DNA from: Aquanectria penicillioides
Lineage: Eukaryota > Ascomycota > Sordariomycetes > Hypocreales > Nectriaceae
Length of the DNA stretch: 64,000 nucleotides
Assembly (NCBI GenBank): GCA_003415625.1
Contig: PYIU01000007.1
Coordinates: 1,674,001 to 1,738,000 of the forward strand
Direction: 5' to 3'
Shown here: positions 1 through 9,715 of the stretch, in pieces
Layout: every line of letters begins with the position of its first letter
Position numbering within the stretch: the first letter of the stretch is position 1
Notes under the pieces: generated by a model
What the model was told of the DNA's origin: nothing
Database searches by the model: none
The model's input: the letters and a program-made list of their open reading frames with translations, nothing else
Made by a program: the position numbers and the translations under genes

Positions 1-2809
1 AAGGGCTTCGGGAATGGCTGGCTCACTGCTGGCGGCTTGGGGTCAACACTGGCGAATAGGTACCGGCATTGAATCCACTCGACTTTGTTGACAACATAAT
101 GCGGGCTGGAGGAGATAAATTTTTGGGGCACGTTAATAACCTCGCAGATGCTTATGGCGGAAGACACCTTCAACTGAGAGTTTGGCCAGGTGTTGATCAC
201 CACCTGTCAATGGATGGTGTTAGTGCTGTTGGGGATTCTGATCTGCTGCCCCAAAGAGTAAAGGTAAAGGAAGGAGCACATACCGGATGAGTCGGCTTGA
301 TACCAAATGATCCCGAGTATCCTTGGCTGACTTGGAAACTTTTGCTAAAGTAAACACCGTTTCCATATGCACGGCCGTGAAGACTGGTTGCAAAGTCCAG
401 TCCAGTTCGGATTATACTATGCCAGTTACCCAGTGGGCTTCCATGCCATGCAAACAGGCTGGGATATTCTTTTTTTAGGCCCTGATATTCCCCATGTTTC
501 TCCAGTTCCTGGATAAACTGCTGTTCCTTCTCTGGAGAGCCTTGAGCAAAACGGAATTGCATCCAGGACTGGTCCATGCCAGTCACCTGGTTTGCAGTGC
601 TAACCAAGGGGCTTGAAGGCGAGGGCTCCTTGGGATTGGGAACTGGTGCATCTTGGACTATGAATGATCGGTTCGAAGCCACAATCCAATTCAGCAAGGC
701 CAGGGTGGAAGTATCCATCCGCTTCCAAGTGGATAATAAGCGACCGGGTCGTTCCATCAAGTATCCCCTCATATCAAGGACTGATGGAATATTGGATGTC
801 ATAAGCATCAAGGCTGTGTTTCTTTCTGGAATTTCTAGCTCGTCAACGTTTTTGTCGTGCTTGAAGAGGAGCACCCGTTGCCACTCTGAACTGGGTTGCG
901 TGGCTTGGCTTATAGCCGCCTCATCCAATGGCGCAACGTTAGGCGGCCCAGTCATCGTTGTGACAATTCGAAAGGTGCAGGAGGCACCCGTGACTGATTC
1001 TATAACGCAAACATGTCGTTCAAGGCCTATTGGCAGGGTTAGAGCTCAGCTTGTGGGGTTTGTGAAATATGGATGGAGTGTTGATATGTTGACGAGAACA
1101 TACCTCCAGTCATAATGGAGCTCGACGGAGTGGGATCGATGCCCTTGAGAACCAACATCACAAAATTTCCCTCCTTGACAGTTCTGTACGAGCTATAATC
1201 GCCGTTATCGAATTTTATAGTTCTGTTCAGAAAGCAAGTATCGACTTCGATATGCTCAGATGGTTCTCTCAAACTGCCAGTGCGCGCGCATTTCAGGTTC
1301 AGTCCGATTGGGAACTCCCGAAGTCGATGTTCCAAAGCTGCAGAGTAAAAGAAACTGATCAATAGGTCGACAACATATGGGTTGTTGATGATTTCGTGCT
1401 CAATGCTCTGACCAAAACCTAGGGAGAGGTACTGGTATAAGCACAAAGGCTTGTCACAAACGTACGGTTTGACCGCCTCAAATGTTTCGTTGGTCCTTTG
1501 AAAACAGACCATACAGTACTTTGTGCATTGAATCAATCTTTGAAGTCCAAATTGGATAGCTGCCAAAGGAGTATTTAGGTCGTCTCGTTCATCCAATGCG
1601 TAATCATGCGGGAGCCACGCTAAATCTGTAGGATTCTCTTCGGGTTCTTCGGACTGGGTCGTGTCATCCTCCATACTATGCTGTTCCTCAAATTGATCCC
1701 GGCGGTGGGCACCTCTGCTCAAGTTAAAGTAGAAAGCTTGTGCCTTGTCCCACGAGAGTCCTTGGCTTCTCCTGACGAGCAGAGGTCCGATAAATCCTTG
1801 ATTGAGAAGCAAGTCAAGGGACCCTGACATGTATAGCGGGACGAACGAGTCGGTGCTGCTTGCATCTCCCGGGGCTGAAATTGGCATTTCGCTCTCTAGT
1901 GCCTCTTCAAATTGTTGCTTTTGGTCGAAGGCGGCACACGCCGTAACTAGTGAAGGTCTAGGGGTCGTGCATTTGCCAAACCGAAATTGCAAACGAGATA
2001 AATCCGAAGGCGATTCGAGGATCTCTTGGGCGGATGGATATCCAGTTGGTAGTCGAACAAGCATCACAACATATTCAGAGTTCTTCAAATCCCAGGCTTC
2101 AAGTGCCTCATCGGGTATTCCGAGTTTAGAGACACGAATGGCCATAGAGAAGATGCCTGATGCTTGATGAATCATGTCCATGTTCAACAATGAAATGAAG
2201 AAGCCTGCTTTGCTTGCTTGGCGCAAGTGCTTCTTTAAGCGCTTCAAAGATTCGTGATCACAGATTGTCAGGGCAGGGCTCACTACCGGCCTTCTAGGCG
2301 GCAAAGGGTCGAGGTCGATCTGATACTCTTCTTCGGTGTCGGAGAAACCTTCGGCATCAAAGCTAGAGTCATCTTCCATGTCTTCGTCTTCAAGATCTGC
2401 ATCAGCACTGTCAAGAGTTTCGGTGGAAGAGAATTCCAGCTTGGCCGTGAGTTTTTCTGATATCAGTTGAATGACTTCGGTGACATTTTTTCCATCAGCA
2501 TATGTGGCAAGCTCCTCGAGCAAGGCCACCAGCTTTTTGTCGACATTCTCAGAAGACGTAAACACCAGAAACGAAGACCCTCTGGGGTAGGAATCAATGT
2601 CTGCTCGAAGTCAGTGCTGCGAAGAACTCTTGCAGGCCTATCGAAAACCTCACCTGTGGCAAGGGCTTGGATTTCAATCGGGCCCAGGTCGGTAGAACTG
2701 TAGCTGAATACAATCTCTCCTTCCGAATCGCCCCTTCGAATATCTGAGACTCGGGGCCAGGGTTGGATGCCGCAACCTTCACATCGAGGTTGAACTGCTT
2801 GAGACCCAT
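1..2809 (-). CDS. PARP-domain protein (fungal PARP/UBC-type), 3' end beyond the window
   Basis: ADP-ribosyltransferase-domain protein, read on the minus strand in exons 2809-2654, 2600-1104, 999-284 and 203 to the left edge. The joins use GTGAGG, GTATGT and GTATGT donors and restore one frame. The N-terminal half is an RWD-like/uncharacterised region with an acidic stretch (about residues 85-115). The PARP core is in the last exons: WHGS (catalytic His), GNGVYFSKS (catalytic Tyr) and SSPHYVV..WIQCRYLF. In known fungal relatives a UBC domain follows the PARP domain; here it would lie outside the window. The first exon is broken: MGLKQFNLDVKVAAS and the conserved-looking VSDIRRGDSEGEIVFSY are in frames that differ by one base, with the switch near a GGGG run at 2753-2756 (plus strand). 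I start at 2809 because the other frame has no ATG. PARP identity is confident; the exact 5' model is not. Confidence 0.85.
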
Positions 2810-4133
2810 CTCGGGGAGGGTGGGAGCCGGTGCAGCTCACTCGGAAAGAGGGCTCCCAGCCAACCGAGAGATCAGATTCGTCTATCCGGAGGTTGGGATT
2901 CGAATGAGGAACAAGGTTGATATCTCGCGAGGAGCTGATGCAGCCTCGTGGTGGGGGTTATGATGATCAGAGTGGCAGGTTAAGACACGGACGGAAGAAG
3001 GCGAGGAGGAGAAAGATGGGAGGTTTCCAGAGGAGGGCAGGTGCTAGCAGAGAACTAAATAATGATATGGCACTGACACTGGTGACGAGGGCGTGGTTTA
3101 TGTGCGGGTGAATGAGTTGTTTGAGGTGCGCGCGCAGGCGGCTGGCTCGATAGCCTCGCTGGTGCGAGCGATGATGTCAGTGTAGCGAAGAGGTCTGGCC
3201 AGATCACAAGGGGATGGAAGCGGTAAGTGGGAAATGGCGGGACGATGGTGCCAGGGAAACGTGATGAGGGTGCACGAAAGCAGAATTGCGAAACTGGTTG
3301 ATGCAAATGTGAAGCTGTGGGAATCCAGCGAGGTGCTATCGTGGTAAGGCGACCACGGTACGAGAGGCTGACCGCGTTGCTGCCTGTCCACGGTTGGTTC
3401 ACATCATTTCGCTCGGTATTTTGCAGCTTTTGGTCCAATGGCGTGAACAGCAGTTGTTACACAGGGTCAAGCTTTTCTTGGCCTTGGGGGCATCAAAGAG
3501 AGATTCCGATCGAGAGCAGGTCCGAAAGACTTGAAGAATTTACTCCGTCGCAACTCTCGGTGTGGTTGAATATGCAGTGACAGCGGTATATCCGAGCCAA
3601 AGCTGATTCCTGGATGTCTCCTTCACGGTCAGCCCTATGGGATAGTGTCAGCTTGTGACGGAAGCTAGTCTTTGGCGATGGGCGCACTGGTGCATGCTTC
3701 AACGTGCCCACTCATGGTGCTGGTGGTCCAAGCTCCGCCGTGATGCGATTCCAATTGGTGCCGTGCAGGTACATGTACTCAAGTATTGATTTCCTGGCAT
3801 GCACCAAGAGTTGAGGTCTGAGGGCCAAAGGTGCTACCAGCAATAAAGTCCTTCTTTTTTTTCCTCTTTTTTTTTTTTCCTTTTTCTTCAGCCAGCAAAC
3901 TATCGATCGTGACGAGAACCTTGGCAGGCTATCAAATTCAGTAATATTCGTTTTAATGCCCGTGCTAAGGTTAGCCAGTCGGTGGAGGCTGAACCATGTC
4001 AAATCACGGTGTAATGCTTTATAGCATCGTGTCCGTTAGAGGCTAGAGCCGATGGTGCTGTGAAGCCCCTGAAACCAAAAGGCCAACAGCAGAAGCCTGC
4101 ATGTCCAGGCCCACACTGCATTGCATGCCCACC

Positions 4134-4240
4134 AACCTGTAGGTTGGGAGGTACCTACCCACCTCGTGGTAGGCATGTACATGTAGGTCTGTACGTTCGT
4201 AAGTCTGTACGAATACCTACCTACCTACGTACCTACCTAC
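4134..4240. repeat. TACC/GGTA tetranucleotide repeat cluster
   Basis: Repeated TACC and GGTA units, including GGGAGGTACCTACCCACC, a CATGTACATG palindrome and CTACCTACCTACGTACC. Copies in both orientations can pair. The same units recur near 8.83 kb and 62.9 kb. Confidence 0.75.
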
Positions 4241-4702
4241 GTCACAATGGGCACCCAGGGAACCACCATTCTGTTGTTTCGGTATTCTGCGACGATCAGT
4301 CGGGAGAGCAGGACACTCTGCAACATGCACCAGGGCGGCAAAAATGGAATGTCTGTCCCCTCGCAGTCCACATGCTCCAGGTCCCTCGAATTATCCCCCA
4401 GCGCCGTGCCAAGTATGCATGGGTTCTGGAGCAATTAACGGCCACGCTGGATTTAGTAACGCGCGTCAGCCATGTAAGCACTCCGTGCCATGCTGCTAGC
4501 CCCACGTCCTGCGAAAGGCCCAACCATGTAGCGAGAATCAGGGGATGATTGGCAGCCTCAACCTCTACGCCCTCGTCTCGCAGGCTCGTGAAATTCTCAT
4601 TTTAACAACCCAAGGCGTATCGCGCCGATTCTTCCTGTTTCTCGCCCATCACAATGCTCGCCTAGATGAGCCTCGCTCCCTCCACGTCACAATCGCTTGC
4701 AG

Positions 4703-4716
4703 CCCCCCCCCCCCCC
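4703..4716. repeat. Poly-C run (14 nt)
   Basis: Uninterrupted C homopolymer about 110 nt upstream of the start codon at 4827, likely in the promoter or 5' UTR of that gene. Length may be unreliable. Confidence 0.9.
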
Positions 4717-4826
4717 GGTGGCTTTGTTTTCCCGACGGCTTCTCGTTGATGCCTCTCGCTCGAATCCTCCACGTATCCTAATCGCCCTTCGCTCCCAATC
4801 GGAATCGCCTCCCAACCTCGATCGCC

Positions 4827-6872
4827 ATGCCTGTCGGCCGGTCCCGCCGCTTCGCCTCGCGGCGCATGTCGTATCTCGTCATCATTCTTGTCCTATTCGC
4901 CATATCCATCTTCGTTCTCAGCCCTGCGCCTCCAACCCCCAATCCCAGGGAAGAAGACACGCCTGTCGAGGAGGAAGCCAGCGAGGAGACCAGCCCGCAA
5001 ACCAAATACACCACTGTCGAAGATATCAAGGAGAGCATCAAGGACACCATTAGCAAGGGTAAAGACAGGCTCTCCAAGAGTGTTCTGAACCCTTTCCGTG
5101 AACCCGGGCATTCGCCACCACGACAGAAACAAGACAGCTACAAGGGCACCACTTGGTGGGCAGACTGGAAATGGCTTACTGTTCCCTTCTCCAGCACAGT
5201 CACTCTTGACGAGGATAGAGCTTTGCTGCCACCACTTCCCGATCGCCCATTGATCTACTGTTACTACGATTCTACACTGAAGAAGTCTAGGGAGGAGAAG
5301 GATGCCGAGAGTGATCTGCTCCTGACCTGGCGACGTGCCTGGTGGGCGCAGGGCTTCCGACCCATCATTCTCTCGCCTTCAGAGGCTATGGCCAACGCCA
5401 AGTACGAACAGATGCAAAGATTGGAGGTTGACCCGGATCTAAAGGTTGACCTAATGAGGTGGCTTGCATGGGAATCGATGGGTGCTGGCATCTTGACCGA
5501 CTACATGCTGTTCCCCATGGCCCCGACTATCGACTCGCTCCTGACCTTCCTTCGAAAGGGCGAATATCCCAAACTCACAGCGTGGAAAGGCCTCGACAAC
5601 GGAATCTTGGCTGGTCAAGAAACAGAGGTTGACAAAATCCTGAAGGCACTGTTAGATTCGTCCAGATTGACCGCCGGCAAGACCGTTTTCGAAATCATCG
5701 GAAACGATGCGTTCGATGTTGACAAGACTCCAAAGTCACTTGCCTACTACAATTCCGAGATTGTCAAGGCCGAATTTCCCTCTGTTTCGGAGCTTATCGC
5801 AACAGACAAGGCGAAGGGGCTTGCTTCTCTCAGGAAGCTAATCACTGCCCACCTTCATATCACTTGGCAAAGCCAATTCTCCGAGGGCATCGAAGTCCTC
5901 AAGCCCTTCCCTGAACGTACGACCGTGATGGTTGAGGCCGCTCTCAACTTGGCCAAGGCTCTTGGTTCCTGTCCTGAAACCCCGATTCCGTCATCATGCC
6001 CTCCTAACGTTCGAAAATGCAACAAATGCAAAGAGGGCGAGATGGCAATGAAGATCACAACTCCCACTCAATACAAGAACAGCAGCCATGTTTTCACTGT
6101 GGGCACTGTTCCCCATCCATGGACCTTGGCCACTCTGAACTACCTCAAGGAAGACATCGATGCCGCCTGGATCCGAAGCGAGGCTCCCCGTGATCCGTGG
6201 CTTGAGGCCATCACCCAGGAACTGTTGGGTCCCCGCATCTCTGGACGCCTGCGCGTTGTCCACTTCAAGCAAGCTGTCGCAGATGAGGGTGCCGCCACCC
6301 GCGCTATTTGGGTAACTCCAGAAGCTGAGATTCCTTGGGATATTGATTGGCAGTTTGGATTTGCCATGCCCGCTCCCGCAGAAAAGAAGGCCGCCGCTGA
6401 GGAAAAGGCCAAGGAGGAAGCGGCCAAGGATGAGAACACCAAAGAGAAGCGAGAGGATAAGCCTACTGAGGAAGTCAAGAAGGCAGAGGACGAGAAGGCC
6501 GACGAAAAGAAGGCGGATGACAAGAAGTCGGGCGACAAGAGCACAGAAAAAGAACCGGAGCAGCCGATAGAAACTAAAGTGCCTCTCAGTCCCGAGGAGC
6601 AGAAAGCAAAGGAGTGGGCACTACTTGAGGAATCGCAGCGAATTGTGAACCTCGGCAAGTTGACGGATGAAACACGAGTCCGCGCGTCTCTCGAGTTCTG
6701 GAACTTGGCTGACACTGAAGCGTGGAAGTTTGCCCGAGCCTACCTGGCCCGCCGCCGCAAGATTCGCTCTGAGTGGGAAGCTGAGGAGGCCAAATACGTC
6801 GGTGGCGCCGGTTCAGAGAAGGGCCGTAGCTCATGGAGCCGTTGGGGTGACGCAAAGGAGCAAGCATCGTGA
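4827..6872 (+). CDS. Type II membrane protein, glycosyltransferase-like (function unknown)
   Basis: Intronless 681-residue protein. A short basic N-terminus (GRSRRFASRR) precedes one hydrophobic segment at about residues 15-32, then a Pro/Glu-rich stalk. This is the topology of a type II Golgi/ER membrane protein. The lumenal part has a conserved-looking block (WRRAWWAQGFRPIILSPSEA, about residues 169-188, then RWLAWESMGAGILTDYMLFPM) that resembles the layout of fungal glycosyltransferase-like proteins, but I cannot name a family. A Cys cluster (CPPNVRKCNKCKEG) sits near residue 391. Residues about 515-590 are a highly charged Lys/Glu/Asp tract, followed by a short folded-looking C-terminus. 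The start follows a pyrimidine-rich leader and is the first ATG. The coding call is strong; the function is open. Confidence 0.85.
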   Translation: MPVGRSRRFASRRMSYLVIILVLFAISIFVLSPAPPTPNPREEDTPVEEEASEETSPQTKYTTVEDIKESIKDTISKGKDRLSKSVLNPFREPGHSPPRQKQDSYKGTTWWADWKWLTVPFSSTVTLDEDRALLPPLPDRPLIYCYYDSTLKKSREEKDAESDLLLTWRRAWWAQGFRPIILSPSEAMANAKYEQMQRLEVDPDLKVDLMRWLAWESMGAGILTDYMLFPMAPTIDSLLTFLRKGEYPKLTAWKGLDNGILAGQETEVDKILKALLDSSRLTAGKTVFEIIGNDAFDVDKTPKSLAYYNSEIVKAEFPSVSELIATDKAKGLASLRKLITAHLHITWQSQFSEGIEVLKPFPERTTVMVEAALNLAKALGSCPETPIPSSCPPNVRKCNKCKEGEMAMKITTPTQYKNSSHVFTVGTVPHPWTLATLNYLKEDIDAAWIRSEAPRDPWLEAITQELLGPRISGRLRVVHFKQAVADEGAATRAIWVTPEAEIPWDIDWQFGFAMPAPAEKKAAAEEKAKEEAAKDENTKEKREDKPTEEVKKAEDEKADEKKADDKKSGDKSTEKEPEQPIETKVPLSPEEQKAKEWALLEESQRIVNLGKLTDETRVRASLEFWNLADTEAWKFARAYLARRRKIRSEWEAEEAKYVGGAGSEKGRSSWSRWGDAKEQAS

Positions 6873-7257
6873 GAGTGGTATAGAGAGAGGAGGAGTTGTA
6901 CAACTATTTGGTATCGAGCATGGATTTCTTTTTTATCGTCTCTCTTTTTGGTTCGGCGTTTGGAATTCTTTGCGCTTGAGATGATTATGGCCACATTATG
7001 TATCACTCACGGTGAAAAAATGTTATGTCATTGCGATTTTAGGAAGACGGGTTCAACAATGAGAAGGATTTTGTATTCAATCTCGGTTTCGAAAACAAAA
7101 TATCAGTTCCACCAATCTCAATCTGTAAAATGTCTCTTCAGAAGTAAATATTGTCTGCTCCACGCTCACGCCCGATACCTAGGATTCCCAATCACGGTCA
7201 CATTTTCAGCCACCAACATGAAATTTCCAAGATGCCGGCCCCCTTCCTCCTCTCACT
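6873..7257. other. Convergent 3' spacer
   Basis: AT-richer spacer between two converging genes. It should contain both 3' UTRs and polyadenylation sites. I see no gene in it. Confidence 0.6.
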
Positions 7258-8160
7258 TCAAACACAGATGGTATCGCCGCCCATCTCACCTCCGAGCTCC
7301 CTCGAGGAAACACCACGATGGACCGCAGCAGGCGACTTGAGAGGACCGCCGTTGGCAACCTTGGTGTGGTGGACGCCGTTTCCATTGGCCTCGGGCTTGC
7401 CGGTGTAAGTGCGCAGGGCCAGACGAGCCGCTTCGAGGACCTTCTCGGCGTGGGCGACGGCGTCGTGGAGCGCGGCGGCAGTGGGGTCTGAGGGCCGTTG
7501 GGCGAGTTCCCGGGCGCGGCGCTGTTCGGCGCGCAGCTGGATGATGTGGCCGTTGAGCCAGACGCCGTCGAGCTGGGCCTCGGTCATATCGCGGGCTCCG
7601 GAGATGAGGCCGCGGCAAGTGGGGGCATTGCAGAGGCAGTCGAAGGGCTGGGCCATGGACCACTCGGTGGAGGGGTAAAAGAACTACATCGGAGTTAGGA
7701 TATCACATGCGTCAGCGCAGAGCAATGGTGTGGTCTTACAGTGAGTTCATCGCCGGGCTTCAGACCCTTGGGGCCGACCAGAACGTTGAGGTTTGTAACA
7801 TCGAAGAACTAAGCATTGTGCAAAAAATCACATGTCAATACTCCCAATCGTAGAATTTTTCGTAGCTCAGAGCGTCAAGGTGGGTTTAGGAGTTGGACTA
7901 ACCAGTGAGGGCTCGCAAGAGTGGTTGATGTAGAGCAGATCGCTGTTCAGGTTGAGGTGGGTGTCGCGACCAGTTTGGACGGTGGCGTATGTGGGCTCAT
8001 AGGCCGGCGTGCAGGGAGGATAGTCGAACTTGGCGAAGACTGAAAAGGGAGGGAGAGCGACGCGGGAAATGCTCTTTGTGGTGAACTCGGCAGGGTTCTC
8101 AATGACCTCTTGGATGTCAGGGTGAGAGGGACGGGTCCAGTGGGGGACGAGAGGAGCCAT
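7258..8160 (-). CDS. Small SET-domain protein with post-SET cysteines
   Basis: Three exons: 8160-7903, 7808-7740 and 7683-7258, giving 250 residues. Both joins are phase 0. Exon 1 ends in the SET-domain signature LLYINHSCEPSL (NHSC at residues 79-82), the cofactor-binding segment of lysine methyltransferases. Exon 2 continues with the strand TNLNVLVGPKGLKPGDELT. Exon 3 begins FFYPSTEW and carries the post-SET-like CLCNAPTCRG (Cys 125, 127, 132), which would bind zinc. The protein is short: most of the N-terminal SET half is compressed and there is no pre-SET. This matches the small fungal SET proteins of unknown substrate better than histone methyltransferases. It converges with the membrane-protein gene to its left. 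Catalytic activity is an inference from the motifs. Confidence 0.88.
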
Positions 8161-8826
8161 TGTTGCTTGGGCCTCGGGTACAGGGTGGGAGAGCGGATGA
8201 AGCTATTCAAAAAAGGCTAGGAGGGAGAGTATTAGTGGAGCTCGACAACGATTGGATGCAGGTTGCGCTCGTACAACGTGATAGGGTATCGATTAGTGTA
8301 CAGACAAAGGCGGGCGAAGCTTTTAGGAGAGATGACGAGAGGAATTGGACTGGAAGGAAGTGGCCGGCGACGATGGAGATGGTATGTGGGAGGAGTGGGT
8401 GTGCCGGAGCCGCCGGTGATGGTCGAGATGAAGGATGGAGCTTGAGCTTGGAGCTTGCGATGGAAACACACAAAAGAATAGACTACGACTAAGGGCGGGC
8501 CATTGATCTTTAGTAGTCGTTTGATCGGGACTTGTGAGCGTCCCCAGGTTGAGTGAAACCCACATCCGTGTCGCTACGTAACGCAGACTGCTGTTTTAGC
8601 CTCCGCAACGCCGAGCAAGCCGCAAGCCGCATTCCAATGGCCCAGGTCTCCGGCCCGTGCCAGAGCGTCAGGCGGCTTCTGCGCAGCGCGGCGAGCCCGT
8701 TGGCCGATCCCCGTGATGGCGGGGTAGTCTGGAATCTGGATGCACCACCCACGGAGCGGGGCAGCTGCGTGAGCTCACTGCGCACGCTGCGCTCACTGCT
8801 GTACATGCGTATCTGCCTGCCTACAA

Positions 8827-8866
8827 TACCTACCTACCTACCTTACATGAAAGGTAGGTAGGTACC
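8827..8866. repeat. Inverted repeat of TACC/GGTA units
   Basis: ACCTACCTACCTACC, a roughly 10-nt spacer (TTACATGAAA) and GGTAGGTAGGTACC form a perfect or near-perfect hairpin about 670 nt upstream of the SET gene. Confidence 0.85.
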
Positions 8867-9609
8867 TGATAATCCCCGGTATAGTGCGTACCTAATTGAA
8901 TGACGACCTTGGGGCGAGCTTCGACTCTGCAACAGCCGGTTCGCCGGCAAACACAAACCGCCAGCGCCAGGGAACCCCCACTATTAGCAGCGTGAGAGCC
9001 GGCCCGTGGCCTATCAGCGGCCCGCGTGTAACCAAAGCCGGCAACGAAAAACGGAGGCTATTATAAGCCAGGGGGGGTTGCCGTGGGTGCCAGCTCTGCT
9101 CTGGGTCGTGGGGATGGTGGTGTGCGCTTGCCTCCCGGGTGGGTGGTAGTCAGATGCGTTTGATGAGATGGATGGAGGGGTGCCGCCGCCTGGTTCGCCT
9201 CACTTGCCCCTCCATTCCCCCTGGTGCTGCTCACTCACCCACTGCGGTCCAACTAATAAGATGGAGTCGAGAGGCGGGGAAGCTCACAAGAATGGCCGAG
9301 GGACAACGGACGATTGAAGAATGCAAGCTTGAGATAAAAACCGCGCAATTCGACAAGAGACGACTCGTCCAGCTGCCGTGGCTGTGAGCGGGTTCCCCAA
9401 CTTGAATGAGCCGAGGCTCAAGCTCATACGTTGCGTCGACTCACGCAGCTCCATCTCCCCAACGAGTATGTGTGTGTGTCTGCAGATGCTCGTCTTGTTA
9501 TTTGTCTGTGCTAGCCCACTCCACTCGTGATTTCTCTCCATTTACAAAGCTACATTCTACAGGCAAGGAATGGCAAGCAAGTGCCTTCAAGTTGAAATTA
9601 AACAAGACA

Positions 9610-9628
9610 TGTGTGTGTGTGTGTGCGT

Positions 9629-9713
<85 letters not shown>
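9610..9713. repeat. (GT)n microsatellite
   Basis: About 104 nt of almost pure GT dinucleotide repeat with three GC interruptions near its left end. Open frames across it encode only Cys-Val or Thr-His repeats and are artefacts. Confidence 0.97.

Positions 9714-9715
<2 letters not shown>

Larger units (their letters stand above)
2810..4826. other. Intergenic, shared upstream region
   Basis: Space between two divergently transcribed genes, so it should hold both promoters. It contains CT-rich and T-rich tracts (T run near 3847-3890), a cluster of TACC/GGTA tetranucleotides at about 4134-4240 and a C14 run at 4703-4716. Open frames here (for example 3055-3438 minus) have biased, low-complexity composition and no recognisable motif. 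I see no further gene. Confidence 0.6.

Noticed and set aside
6140..6715. 191-codon open frame antisense to the membrane-protein gene
   Set aside because: Ser/Phe repeats opposite the Lys/Glu-rich tract; a shadow of the charged coding repeat.
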